Of a DNA stretch of 64,000 bases, positions 32,587 to 44,727 are shown one piece after another. Position 1 is the stretch's first letter. Every line of letters starts with the position of its first letter. Source of the stretch: Bombardia bombarda (taxonomy: Eukaryota; Ascomycota; Sordariomycetes; Sordariales; Lasiosphaeriaceae); contig JAULSR010000002.1 in assembly GCA_030512295.1 (NCBI GenBank), positions 496,001 to 560,000 of the forward strand. Reading direction: 5' to 3'. A program made the translations under genes and the position numbers. The notes beneath the pieces were generated by a model that was given only the letters and a program-made list of their open reading frames with translations, did not search any database and was not told where the DNA came from.

Positions 32587-35500
32587 GGTGTAGTCCAGGC
32601 CGTAGCTTGTCCTGTAAGATCGCGCCGAGAGCTGATGGAAGGGAAAACCGGGGGATCGGGGTCATTATAACTACTTTGTGTTCCTCTTAATTCCATTTTC
32701 AAAGGATACCTTACCTAGATAGGTTCTCACCCAACGATATCTGTTGGTAGTAGCCCGTGCTGAACCGCTGGCCCCTTCGACGCTACAGCCCGCAAAGAGC
32801 CCAGCTTCTAAGAGAGCCAAGCTGGTGTGTAAACAAGGTTCGCTAAGACGATTGCAACCTTGGGGACATCGGCACTCGGTTCACGGCAGATCCAAGTCAA
32901 TTTTTGATTGATGCAAGCTGACGACTTTGGAATGCCTCACCCGCAAGCGAAGGCGTCGGTGTGATAGGGTATGCACGGTGAGACGGTCCCGTGGGCCAAC
33001 ACGGCAGGCTTCCCAGCTTGATGGAAGAAGGGGGCTCGAGGGGGGCTGCAAAGCTGCCGACTGGTCCGGAGTGTTTCCGTACTTTATTTTGTCGCTGGTA
33101 AATCTGGGGTAAATCCGAGGGTAAAGGCTGCTCCCCGCATATTGTCATGTGTTGAGTAAGGCGGCCCTGCATGAGGGTGCTTGGTTGCACCAACGACATG
33201 TCAAGACTGGCATGACGCGAGCATCTTTCTTCCATGCGACAAATGAATTGCGGCTTCTTGGCTCGAGCCCTTTTGTTTCTATTAGTATTCCATCCGCTCG
33301 GTTAGGTTGGAAGCCTGGGGAGACCAACTGGGGAAGTCGCCACCCTCTGGCTCCCGCCTGCTTCGCTCCTTCCTTGTTCGTGATCTGCACGGTACTGATT
33401 CCCATATATTCCCTTGGCTTCAAAATGAGGAAGGAGCGATGACTCGGATTGGGACGGTTACTTTGGGCTGAAAAACCCTGATGCCCCACTCATGTCAGAA
33501 ATATTCGCGTACTCTGCGCGCTCAGAGACACTCCCCGTGATACAGATCCGTTGACGAGCAATAGAACCATTTGGTATTTTCCATCTTAATAGGCTGGCGG
33601 AAGGAACCAAATATCTGACCCTGTCTGTTTGGATCTGCACCTCCCAGCCGGGAAATCAATCTATGAGTACTCGGCGACAGCTGTTCCATTGTCGGTAAGA
33701 AGAGAAAATGGGGACACATGGGGTCGTACCTACGAAACATATCTGTGGTGCCCAACCCTCTAGTATACCACTTTGGACGATATTAAAAGACACGTAATAT
33801 AGGTAGGTAGTTTCGAGCCAGGAGAGGCTGTTTAGTTGGGACAGGCTCTCGGCTGCGGCCAGCGAAGCGCAGCATCTCAGATGCGATGAATACAAGCTCG
33901 CTCCCACCTGATGGTAAATTAGCGCAAAGGTACTGCCTGGACTGGCTTAGGGCCACCCAATGAGTTCCTGTAAGCTAGGACTTACCAATCACCATGAGTT
34001 TGAGCTGAAGCACTCAGACGACCAGGTTAGCCCACATGGACCCCTGAGTTGAGAGGTGGGCACTCCTATGAATTGCGAAGTCGACACCACTTTGAAAATC
34101 ACCAGTCTGTTCAAGATATAATATTCAGCAATGTTTCAACCACACGAAGGACTCTGTGTTATGGAGGCTATGCGTATGGAGTCGGAGCCTTATGTGATGG
34201 GGAGGATTTCATAAGGGGTGTGGCGAGCTCCCCGTTTCGAGCAATACAATTTCGGATCTCGCTGCCGTTTGGTCTACTGCCTCTTGGCACTTCCTCGGAA
34301 CGGTTATGTTACACTGAAGCCACGGCGGGTAGCCAAATCAAGCAAGCACTGCAGTGTGACATCGTCTTGTATAGGTTCAGACGACTCGCCAACCTGGGCT
34401 TCGGTAGTTTTCTTCATTCACTCGCACCTCGTGAAGTATTTGAAACATGTTAGCATCTTTGACTCGCTACTAGTAGCACATGGTATTCGTTCTTAAAGAA
34501 GGCCAGCTAGCAAGAGGTGCCCAGTCACAGGCTGAGAGCCTTGCCATTGGACGTGAGTGGACGAACTTTGCAAGATCTACTGCTATTCAATGTGTGTCAC
34601 ATTGGCTCTAGGTGGAGAAAAACGACATGAACGAGCTGGACACACCGGTTCAGAGCTAGTACCATGGGCATACGTGATGTTTATTTGAATTAAGAAGGAG
34701 ATGGATGCACTACAAGAACCCATCTATACGGATAGAGGTCATGGCAAAAGACTGGAAAGCCCACAACTCCGTGTCGGGAGTGGAAAGTGAAAAAGGAGTG
34801 AAAATTTTGGATGAAAACACGGCGTGGATTTGACGTAGGCCTCGTCTTGGAAGGCGAAGCCATCCCGGCCAATGGCCACAAGGGCCTAAAAATCATGCGG
34901 TAGCCGTCCGATGTAAATGGCTCCATGACGGTATACCGGACTCCTCACAACAGCTCTATGTTTTACGCACGGGTTGCCCTCAGCAATTCCCATGTCTGTG
35001 CGTGGTCCTGAGCTGCCACTGCTCCAGGGTGAGCCATGGTGAGCCTTGGCCTACACAGCCGCGTGGCCCAGTTTTGGTGCCTCGGCTAAAGTTGCCATCT
35101 GCCAAAAGTGGAAACACATTCCGGGAACGGGCCAAATTCGTGGCACACACTGTCACGGGCCCCGTCACGTGCATGTCGCCTCGGGCACGCCTGCTAGATT
35201 CAACCCCAACCCTTTCCATTCCTGCTCGTCAATCATGATGGTGGAGTGGCCTCAAATGGCGGGTCATATGAATCCCCCTAATCCCCGTCTAGCCGGCCAG
35301 AGGAACAGCCAACGGGCTAGAAGTCTTTGATTGTCGACAAATGAAGGACGCGAACGTCAATCGCCATGGTCTTCTCACCGCAAGCAGGAACGGGATACCC
35401 CCGGCCAGGAGTGGCAGGCAGATATCCTGACTCCCAGGAATCATACCGGTCTTGGAGTTCATTGCTGGGCACTCAGGGGCTGAGGGAAGACGCATGACAC

Positions 35501-38277
35501 CCTTCACCGTACGCTCCCAATCATGGTGGACCAGAAAGATACACGCGGCAAGGCCGGACCATACCCAGGACAAGCGGCATCCCTGGTGCCGCGGATCCAA
35601 CATGGCTGCCAGGAATTCCTTGGCTAAAGGCGTGGGCACTTGGGGTCAGGCGGACAAGAACAGCGGCCTGGCGAGATTAGGGGCGGGCAAGCCAGGAATC
35701 CGCCCCATCGTGGCTAGGTCACGGGTTTACCAGATGAGGGAATTCTACGGGCAAGCCGGGTGGCTATGAAGGTCCCCTGAGCACTTCACGACGGCAAGGG
35801 CATGAATCTATTCAGCTGATGACGACGCCGGCGTTTGGAGTCGGACCAATACCAAGAAGCCACCCTGGCAGCGCAGGGGATGATGGCTAACAACTCAATG
35901 CCCGGATGAGTGTCATCATGAGTGGGTGGCGTAGTTGAGAGAGGAAAGGAAGCCCGGACGGGGATAGGCCCCGAACGCAGTCTGAATCAACCTCACCTAG
36001 GCACCAAGCCATTTGGTCGATCAGGCGGAATCATCACGCCCATCGCCGAGACACAAAGTTTCCCGTTGAGGAAGTTCTGACCATGGAAGCTGCCTGCGCC
36101 CTTAGACGTACGGTATCTGGAACACACTGAGGATTTTTTTTTGCACTTGACATCTTTGCACCCTGCTGACAGGGGAGTTCCTCCGGCCGATACTACGAGA
36201 AAGGGCCAGCTAACCTCGCCTCTCGTAACGCCTGTCCGAGGATGCGCATCACACCAGCTGGAAAGATACGGACAAAGCCGGGCGCGAGTTGGTCCGATGG
36301 CCATGCTGAATGCCAGGGCATGCCCTGGTCACGGAGTCTGCCTAGCATTTGAGGGACCGTCGAGGCGGTGGCTAGACATCTAGGATCCTGGAACGGCAGG
36401 TCGAACGGGATGTCGTAGTTGGCTCGCTGGAGTCCGTTAACGCCCGTCCCCGCTGCGCCGCCGTGGCTACGCCGTAGCTACTGAGGAGCCACACCGACGA
36501 AGGTCGGTGACAGGCCAGGGAAAGAGGACTCCATGAGGATGGCGGTGACGTGGCTCGACTTCACCGCCGCCCTCAGCACCGCCTTGGACTTGGCGGCGTT
36601 GTCCCGAGCGTTCCCGCGGCACCGACGGCCTCCCTAGCACTACTCTGCCACTGCTTTACGAGGCTTCATTCAGGTCTCCCAGGGTTTGGGTCGATCATGG
36701 TTGACTCGCAGGGAATCGGGTCAACCTCGGTCAGGGGTGGGAGGCCACGCAGCGGCTCGCAAAGGCAGCTCGGGGGCATTGGGATACGGGCCGAAACTAG
36801 GCAGCCCAGAGTAATGGCATCAAATCATTGGCCCTTATACGACTGATTCTCTGATGGCTCCGTCCTGCCCCCAGTACCATTCCCGGTCATCCCCCCATCC
36901 CCATTCTGTACTGCCATCCTCGGTTCGGATGCTTCACCACTTACTCATGCATCCTGAATCCACCTACTCTTGAGTGTGCCTTGCCTATGCGTGGCAAATA
37001 ACCGACGACGCCGAAGGAACGGACTTGCGTTTTGCCGCCGATTAGGAGGCTAGAAGATTCTACTGGCGTGGCAGGACTTCGAGCCATGAAGGGAGGAGCC
37101 GGGGGTCAGGCATGTTGGCTGAGCCCGGATCAGCACGTCGGCTGCACGTGGGGACAGCAGTACGCAGAAGAGGCTTAGCATCATGGAGTTTTAAATCTGG
37201 ATGCCGTACTAATAAGGATCTAATGACCCTGAGAAGAATCGAATCTCGTGATTCTTGGACGCGCGTAGCCCGTAACCTACATATCATCACCCACCTTGGT
37301 CAGAGGCCTCCATCCCCCTTTCAATGACCTACAGAAATCTCCACTGCAAGGGAAAAATCTGCCTTCCTCAACGTAATTCTGTCTTGCATGAATCTGCATG
37401 ACCTGTCGGCTGCCACATGATGGCTGGTGGACGGGCGGATTCACAGTCCAGGGGCGGATGAGCCAATTTCCCCAGATGGACTCCGGTATCTATTTGCCTT
37501 GAAATGGCCGTCTATGCCAATCTAAATAACCGCCCTTAGTTGCCCCAATTCACTGTCACTGCTTCCCTCCCCTTCCATTCTTCTCCCCTCTTCCTTTCTC
37601 CTCCCATGTTCCCTCCTCCCTCCCCCTCCGCTCTTCTCCCTCCCCTCCCCCTCCTCTCTACTCCCCTCCTCTCCTCTCTGCCATCCTCTCTGCTCCCCTC
37701 CTCCTCTCCACTCCTCCTCTTTCCCATCCTCCTCTCTCCCCTCCTCCTCTCCCCTCCTCCTCTCTCTCTCCCCTCCTCCTCTCTCTCTCCCCTCCTCCTC
37801 TCTCTCTCCCTCCTCCTCTCTCTCTCCCCTCCTCCTCTCTCTCTCCCCTCCTCCTCTCTCTCTCCCCTCCTCCTCTCTCTCCCCTCCTCTCTCCCCTCCT
37901 CCGTCCTGTCTGCTCTGCTGCTTGCTCTCTCTCTTCCCGTTGCTGGCAAGATGGAATTCAGCCACACTCTGGCAGTCTCTCATTGAAGTTGGAACTCCAT
38001 TGCTCTGTGCTCTCCTGGGCTGGTCTTCTGGCCACAAAGGTTTCCGGTCCATGTGAGTGAATCATTAACGTTGGTTGGCTTATCGGATTAGGGGTTTTCC
38101 GTGCCGTCAAACTGTGGAGTTGTGGCTGACTAAGAATTCGGAATGAAAGTTTTCCCGGAGGTGGCTCAGCTAGGTGGCTGGGTGGCTGGTGGAAAATCCC
38201 GCACGGGCCAAAACATGCCACGAAACGCGACTTTCAGTTCTTTCCACCTCTCCCGTCTCGAGAGCATCCCATCCGCA
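32587..38277. other. 5.7-kb stretch without recognisable genes
   Basis: Open frames here are short, overlap on all frames and show no domain, signal peptide or splice-linked structure. Stop codons are frequent on both strands. Apart from the pyrimidine-rich block near 37.5-37.9 kb I see no tandem repeat, tRNA or transposon end. It may be decayed mobile DNA, but nothing in the sequence proves it. Confidence 0.5.
37547..37930. repeat. Pyrimidine-rich minisatellite, CCCTCCTCCTCTCTCTCT-type
   Basis: About 380 nt of almost pure C and T on the plus strand. The central part (about 37735-37900) repeats an 18-24 nt unit of CCCTCCTCCTCTCTCTCTC type at least six times. The open frames through it, on both strands, are low-complexity artefacts. 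Confidence 0.85.
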
Positions 38278-40687
38278 ATGGCCGATCAACCGCGGTCAAA
38301 GATTATCAAGGACAATCCTATTGGGAAAGGCCTTGATGCCTTTCGCGCTTCGTTCAATTCGATCTGCGAAGACAGGGAGATCCTGTGCACTCCGGACGCG
38401 CTGGGTCAACTTGACCAAGAGGGTATGCCGATCCAGCTTCGTTGCAGTGTGCTCCTCTGACCGACGTGCAGAACTCCGGAATCTTGCGCTCCTCGTTCTT
38501 CCCTCTCTTCAAAGCCGTCCAGTTGCAGGCCAGCTCCATTCCAAGACAGGTCGTGGAAGCCTTCGAACCGATCTGCTCAGGCTCATTGCTGCGGTCGCCT
38601 CCAACGAGTTCGACCTCGACCGCATCAAGCCTCTCCTAAAGGCAGCCCTCGCCGACGATCCTGATGATGCGCTCATCTGGGACCGAGTCTACAATGCCGT
38701 CACCGAACCCACCCCGCCTCCGCCGCCGGTAGCCTCTTCCATCCAACAAACCCCATGGCGTCACAACACGAGCGGCTTCGCGAACTCCTCCGAGTACCGC
38801 AAGGATGTGGACAGAGTCCTCAGGGATGAACTCGGCGCTATGTACGTCGGGCTTCCTCGATTCCACGAAGCTTTTTTCGGACGGATAGCAGGTCTTAAGA
38901 TAATATCCGAGGCCGTCTTCAAGAAGTGCATAGAAGGCAGCGAACCACTTTTTAGTAATGGGTGGAGCGGATGGCCGATAGATGCAAATCAGGACGATGT
39001 CTTAAGCTGGTTTACGGAATTGAACGAGAAACTGGCAACATTCGCAGAAGGGTACAAGTCGACCCCGACACATCGACGAAGGCCATTGGCACAACCTAAC
39101 AAGCCGATCCAAGGTTCTACGGCAGAACGTAAGTTAGACGTCGGCTTCGTGGATAACCCTAAGGCTGGAAAAGACTCTCGATGTCACTGGTCGCATATCC
39201 TTATACCAGGCGAGTTAAAGAGCAATCCGTCGGCCGACAAAGCGTCAAAAGCATGGCTTGATCTTGGGAGGTACGCAAGAGAAGTGCTGGCTGCTCAAGA
39301 CACCCGTCGCTTCGTCTTGGGTTTTACCATCTGTGGATCTCTTATGAGGATATGGGAGTTTGACCGGCTCGGGGGGATCGCATCCGAACAATTCGACATC
39401 AACAAAGATGGGCTGCAGTTTGTGTCCACGGTCCTCGGGTTTCTCTGGATGAGCGAGGAGGAGCTTGGCTTCGATCCGACAATCATGACGGCGAATGACA
39501 AGCGATTCATCGAGATCGAGCGGGATGGTTCAACAGAGCGCCTCATCATTGATGAGGTGATGCAACGCGCACGTTGCATAGCTGGCCGGGCCACGACTTG
39601 CTGGAAAGCCCATCACGAAGGACACCCACAGACACCGCTCGTCATTAAAGACTCATGGCAATACCCCGAACGCGATGAGGAGGGCGAATTATTACGCGAG
39701 GCAACTGGTCAAGGCGTTGTCAACGTGGCCCGATACTACTACCACGAGACAGTTCAAGTACGCGGCACGGATGACAACATTCGAAGAAACGTTCGCGGAG
39801 GATTGGATATCACCACAGCTACGAACTACCGGCCGGAACGCTCGATGCCGCCGCCGAATATGATCGCGTCTGGGGCTTCACAGAGAGGTCGCAGCAGCAG
39901 CCGCGCTGCTGGCAAGAAGCGATCATCCAGCCAAATTGGCGCCCCTCTGCCCCCCAGCAAGCGATCCTGTTCGGCATCTCCAACGAAGGCTAGCGGCGAC
40001 GCACTATCGAATCGGGTGCATCGACGTGTCATTCTTCGTGACTATGGAAAGCCCATCTACGAGGCGAGCTCTCGATCGGCTCTCCTTGCCGCGCTAGAGG
40101 GCTGCATTGAAGGACATGAATCCTTGCGCAAGGCGGCCTTCCTCCACAGAGACATCTCGATCAACAATCTCATGATCAATGAGGACGACGACAACCTCTC
40201 CTGGCCTTCGTTTTTAATTGACCTGGACCTCGCCGTCAAAGAGCAACGAGATGGCGCCTCTGGAGCAAAGGGCAAGACCGGCACGAGGGCGTTCATGGCA
40301 ATCGGGGCGCTCCTGGGCGAGCAACATTCTTTCATGCACGACCTCGAGTCATTCTTTTGGGTGCTCTTCTGGATATGCATCCACTACGACGCGCAAGGCA
40401 AAGATATGGGGCCAACTGAGTTTGATAGCTGGAATTACGAGAGTGATAACAAGCTGGTTCGATCAAAAGTCGGTACGATAGGCGATGAGAGTATCTTTCT
40501 CAAGATCGCGGAAGAGAACTTCACATCGTACTACCAGCCATTGATCCCGTCGGTCAATAGACTGCGGAGGAAGGTATTTCCAAACGGTGAGAGGTGGAAG
40601 AGGCCGGAGCCGGAGCTCTATTCCTTGATGAAGGAGATTCTTCGCGAAGCCCGGAAGGACCCAAACGTGGTGGCGGATGGCGGATAG
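38278..40687 (+). CDS. FunK1-type fungal protein kinase
   Basis: Exon 1 (38278-38422, MADQPRSKIIKDNPIG..) is joined in phase 1 to exon 2 (38472-40687) over a 49-nt intron (GTATGC..CTGACC..GTGCAG). The product is 786 aa. The N-terminal helical region is followed by the FunK1 core: DSRCHWSHILIPGELKSN, FVLGFTICGSLMRIWEFDR and GFLWMSEEELGFDPT. A basic Ser/Arg linker (about 540-590) precedes the kinase C-lobe with AFLHRDISINNLMI (HRD at about residue 607), IDLDLA in the DFG position, GTRAFMAIG and LESFFWVLFWICIHY. FunK1 kinases are expanded in filamentous fungi and their substrates are unknown. The DLD in place of DFG is normal for this family. The frame is intact despite lying among decayed sequence. 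Confidence 0.9.
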
Positions 40688-41114
40688 ATAGCATTGTCAT
40701 AGGCTATACCAGTGTTTTATATTCGCCTGTGAGCATGCACTTGGCCTCTCACTGCTTATACGCTAACTCTTACATCTCCACCCATGCTAAATCGGCAGAA
40801 CGACCGCCCTACCGAACATTCAGAGCCTGGGAAACCAGTACAAATGGCAGCAGCCCCGACTTGACGTCCCATCGGTATTACCATCGCCCTTCCGCGCACC
40901 TGCCGGTTGACGTAGGGCATCTCGCCGGAATTTAGGTCATCCTTCTCGTCTCCGTTATTCGGCTGGACACAGCCAGCCATCGGTCCTATGAGCCGAAGAG
41001 TTAATAGGGCAGTCGATGGAGAACTTGTCGGATTGGAGCCATATCACAAACGAAGCACCGGCGAAAGAGTCAACCTCCCTCCTTCCTCCCCTCTCCCCTC
41101 CCCTCCCCTCCACC

Positions 41115-41300
41115 CCAAAAAAGACATCTTAGACTCGGCGCCTCGACTCTGCTGAGGTCACCCACAGATTCCGAACAAGAGGAGGGCCTAAAACAAGGCC
41201 CAAGGGCAGAGGAAACATGACACGAGGAATGGCCCAGAACAGGGACCGCGGGATGGCGCGACAAGGCGTCACCGCCTGTGGGGCAGCGCGCATGGGTCAA
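41115..41300 (+). repeat. Dispersed repeat R1, copy 1
   Basis: Runs from AAAAAAGACATCTTAGACTC through GATTCCGAACAAGAGGAGGG and AACAAGGCCCAAGGGCAGAG to GGCCCAGAACAGGGACCGCG. The same ordered blocks recur at 41765-41935 (reverse), 54671-54830 and 61078-61240. Confidence 0.75.
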
Positions 41301-41764
41301 CATGGCCAGTGCCAGAATGGCCAAGTTTGGGGAACTTGGCCGGCGCGGACCAGGTTCCGGGCCCTCAACGGGCCCAAAAGCTGCTCGAGCAGTACAGACG
41401 CGATCCCATTGTCGCCGATGACAGGTCTCCAGGGCCGGCAAAGAACTTCCCGGTCATAGCAAGGCTGAGGGCCCGCCTCTGTAGGTACCCGAACCACGTA
41501 AGTGCCTTGCGGTAGTAGAAAAGGGCAATGGTCTCCGTCTCCCCCGTTGCCATATCGATTATGAGGCGTCAATTGGGAGGCGATGATGGCCGCCATTCCG
41601 GATTTCAACATCCACGAGCGCCCATAGGCCTGTTGTGGAAGGCCCCCAACTTGGACTGGCCACAGTGCTCAAAATTCGCTGTCGAAGGTACAGAATGTGG
41701 CCTACACGTAGATGGATTCCCGAGCCAGCTTCAGACCAAGTGGCCGAGAGGGATGGCGATGCGC

Positions 41765-41935
41765 AATTTGGGTGACGCTCGAAATTGTGCCAGCAGCCCA
41801 AGATCTGAATCCCGCGGTCTCTATTCTGGGCCGTCCTGCAGTCCTCTCGGCCATTCCCTTGGGCCTTGTTCTGGGCCCTCTTTGTTCGGAATCCATTGGT
41901 CTCAACGGAGCCGAAGTACGGGAATTGACCGGCTA
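41765..41935 (-). repeat. Dispersed repeat R1, copy 2 (inverted)
   Basis: On the minus strand it reads GATTCCGAACAAAGAGGGCC, AGAACAAGGCCCAAGGG, then GGCCCAGAATAGAGACCGCG. The order matches copy 1, with which it forms an inverted pair about 470 nt apart. Confidence 0.65.
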
Positions 41936-42464
41936 AATCCCGGGTGTTCAGCCCCAACCCGGCTTAGCCCTGCAGGTGTGCATGTGCGGCGATGATCGCG
42001 CGATGCCCGGCCGCGAAGTGAAGACACATGCATGCCTCTTCAGCGCCGGTCGACCGCCCTCCCACCGCACCGCTCATGCCGATGTCCTTGCGCGCCAGGT
42101 CGAGGCAGCGCTGCAGCTGCTCCATCTTCCCGCTGCCGTTCATAATGGTGTCAATGTATCGGCCGACGGCGTGGACGGCACGACCTTCCCTCGTGGTGGC
42201 AACGGCGTCGTCCACCGTGTCGCGGTTGAGCCATGCGCTCGAGTCAGACGAAAGCTCGTCAGAAAGGTCGACGGTGCTGAGGAAGTGATAACTGCCCCGG
42301 CCCCCTGCGGTAGCTCGAATACCAGTGGTCGCGCACCGTGCATGAAGTTCACGTCGAGCCTAGAGCAGCTATTCTTCCCGCACCTGCCGCACATCTCGCC
42401 CTAGTCTTCCACTGATCGAGTCTGAACCACCTGCAGTACCAACACACTACAAACCCCATTGTCG

Positions 42465-43593
42465 ATACATCCAAGTATCATTCAAACCTGGCTGCAGGAT
42501 CACGCTGATCGGCCTGCCGCATCCCAGATCGTCGGCGCTACCTCTCGCAAGCGGACCCGCCACGTCGACGCGCAAGATGGCACGGACAGCGCCAACAGCG
42601 GGATGTCGTCTCCCAAGTGCCGCCGCGAATCCTCCCCGGCCGACGCCGACGCCGACGAGACGCCCCGACCCGTGAACATCGTCACGCCAACTTCTTCCTA
42701 CGTCAACAGCCTCGCCATTGAATGGCCGCGGCTGCCCGCCCGACAACACTCCCCGACCAAAGCGTCGTCCCACTCCGGGCCCCCGACGAAGCCGACCACC
42801 ATCCCTCGGCAGGCTAGAGACGATAGTCCGCTTTGTCTACCCTGACAACATTACCACGCCATTAGAGATGAGGAAGCGTACCTTTGGCATGACCAGAGAA
42901 TCAGCCGCGACGACAAGATTAATCCCAGCGCGATACCGAGCGAGCTTGAGAACCTCATCGGCAATGACTCCATCGAGGAAGGGATGTGGGACGGCGACGA
43001 CGTCGGCGAGGATAGCGGAACCACCACGATGCTTCCGCCCAACGAGAACGACGCCAAGCACGAACCTCTCGTCCGCTAACTCACGACGGACACGCGCAGG
43101 GCCGAGCAGCGACGCAAGGCGAGGCAGGATCCGGCTGGCCCTCGGCGCTCACCCCGTCGTCCAAGCCGAGAACGTCGCTTCAACACACCTCGCCTCACCA
43201 TTTCGACCGCCCCTAGCTGGCCCAGACGATGATGTCGCCTCCGTCATCGACGCGGCTAGCGTGACCGACACCGGCTCGAGCAAGGGCGGTGCAGTCTACC
43301 ATAAGATGGTCGACTGCGTCCTCGTGCTGGATACGGATCTCACCCAGTCCGCCTCCGATGCAGCCATCTACCTCACTCTCGCGCCGCATCGAGTTCGTCG
43401 ACGCGCAACCCCGTACCGAGCAGTAGACCAACGCGACCCAGTACGAGGCGTTGCAATACTTCCCGACTACCCATGTGAATGCGAGGGCCGCCGAATGCCG
43501 TGGCTGCCGCCGCCGAAAGGGCAGGCTCATGAAGCGGATCTACGTGAATCTGTGCACAAGAGACTGTCACTCGTATGGCAGCAAGAATCTTGA
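42465..43593 (+). pseudogene. Decayed PD-(D/E)XK nuclease-like fungal gene
   Basis: Family-like blocks are scattered over three frames. The start block contains SIIQTWLQDHADRPA, a basic SRKRTRHVD and CRRESSPADADADETPRPV, as in a large family of fungal proteins with a PD-(D/E)XK nuclease-like C-terminal domain. A second frame has EEAYLWHDQRISRDDKINPS, and another has YHKMVDCVLVLDTDLTQSAS (the family KMVD block). The third frame then has LSRRIEFVDAQPRTEQ, a TAG stop, and NATQYEALQYFPTTHVN. At least three frame changes and one in-frame stop separate blocks that are contiguous in intact relatives. The catalytic strand (ETK) region is lost or unrecognisable. The assignment rests on block order. 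Confidence 0.6.
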
Positions 43594-43786
43594 ACTGTTA
43601 GCTTCCGAAGATCGTCAGAAGGCGGATCATGAGTCGCTCCAACCCTTGCTGGAGCCATGGGAACGGATGGGGAGGGAGGAACTGCTGCAGAAGCCTGCGC
43701 TGCGGTTTACAATTTGATCTCAAGAGTCGACAACCTGGAGCCTCTCTTGCAGGGTCGGCGCGGCTACCCTCGCTTCTCACTTGAAC

Positions 43787-44727
43787 TTATTGATTTCCAT
43801 CATTCCTGAACCAAACCATCCACTGATCCGCAATTTCGGGAAAGCCATCCTGCCCTAGTCGTCTCTGAAGCCGCCTCCTCCAATCCTGTCTTAAGTCATC
43901 GTCATCGCCAGGAAGGTCTAATCCGCTTGAAACGCAGACCTTCGTCCTTATCCATTCCCGAGGAACAAACCCAGCCATCTCCCAATCAACAATACCAAGA
44001 GATCTCTCCGCAGGACCCACTATTATGTTCCCGGGCCCTAGATCGCAATGGTAGAAGAGAAATGAGGAACAATCCATTCCGAGCTCAGCGCAATTTCCAA
44101 GGAGGTTTTGAGGACTCATATCTTCGATGCCGTGCAGAGGAGTGAGATAGAGATCCGATAAGTTCCGCCCGTCAACGCCACAAACACTGCCGCCTGTCCA
44201 AGCTGCCAGATCCCGGCAAATGCCAGCGACTCGCGAGACATAATACTCCTTCATGCCCTCGTCCATAGAAGGCCACGCCTCAGCAAGTGTCTCGCCAGGC
44301 AAACGACTCTGGATGATAAAGTAACGGTCCTCGCTTCGCGTATGGTGGATAACGTTCGGGATTGTAAAGTTAAGCTGTCCGAGCGGGCATTTGTTGTGGA
44401 GGTAATCCAACGTGACGTGCTCCAACGTCATGTTCGGATCCGGGTACTTCCTGGCTTTGCAGATCGCGTCACCAATTCTCCAGACCGCTGATACACCGCC
44501 TGCATCGTAGAGTTTCTGGATATGGCTTTCGGCTGGCAGTGCTCGACACGGAGGTACAGGACTGGGCGGCTCGGAAACGACGTAGTAAAATCCGTTGCCA
44601 TCCCCCAAGATGGGCAATCAGGCAAAGGTGAGGCCCGTCTGGAGAGGAGGATACGGTCCCCGAAGAGCCAGGAATTCTCATCGATTTGTTGTAGCGATTG
44701 GTTGACGGGACGAGACTCACGGTGCAT
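43787..44727 (-). CDS. APH-like phosphotransferase/kinase, frame broken at a G5 run
   Basis: The start is taken at the ATG of MHRESRPVNQ (44727), because the ENSWLFGDRILLSR block that opens this fungal family begins a few residues later. The frame reaches LPDCPSWG at five G (44602-44606, C on the plus strand), then loses similarity. The next frame resumes with DGNGFYYVVSEPPSP and AVWRIGDAICKARK, and later the catalytic FYHCDLGPGNIIVG (HxDxxxxN) and GIVDWEMAGFVPREW (metal-binding Asp). One extra G joins them into about 313 aa. The family is widespread in filamentous fungi as phosphotransferase-like kinases of unknown substrate. Given the identical break type in other genes, an assembly error is more likely than a true pseudogene. 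Confidence 0.75.

Larger units (their letters stand above)
40688..42458. other. Repeat-bearing intergenic region
   Basis: Contains two copies of dispersed repeat R1 in opposite orientation (listed separately) and a C/T-rich stretch at about 41076-41115. No supported coding exon. Confidence 0.45.

Noticed and set aside
37522..38052. 176-aa Glu/Arg/Gly-rich open frame
   Set aside because: Product of the pyrimidine-rich minisatellite.
41964..42404. Two overlapping frames on opposite strands
   Set aside because: One contains a VATTREGRAVHAVGRYIDT-like segment that looks protein-like, but no family or exon partner could be identified.
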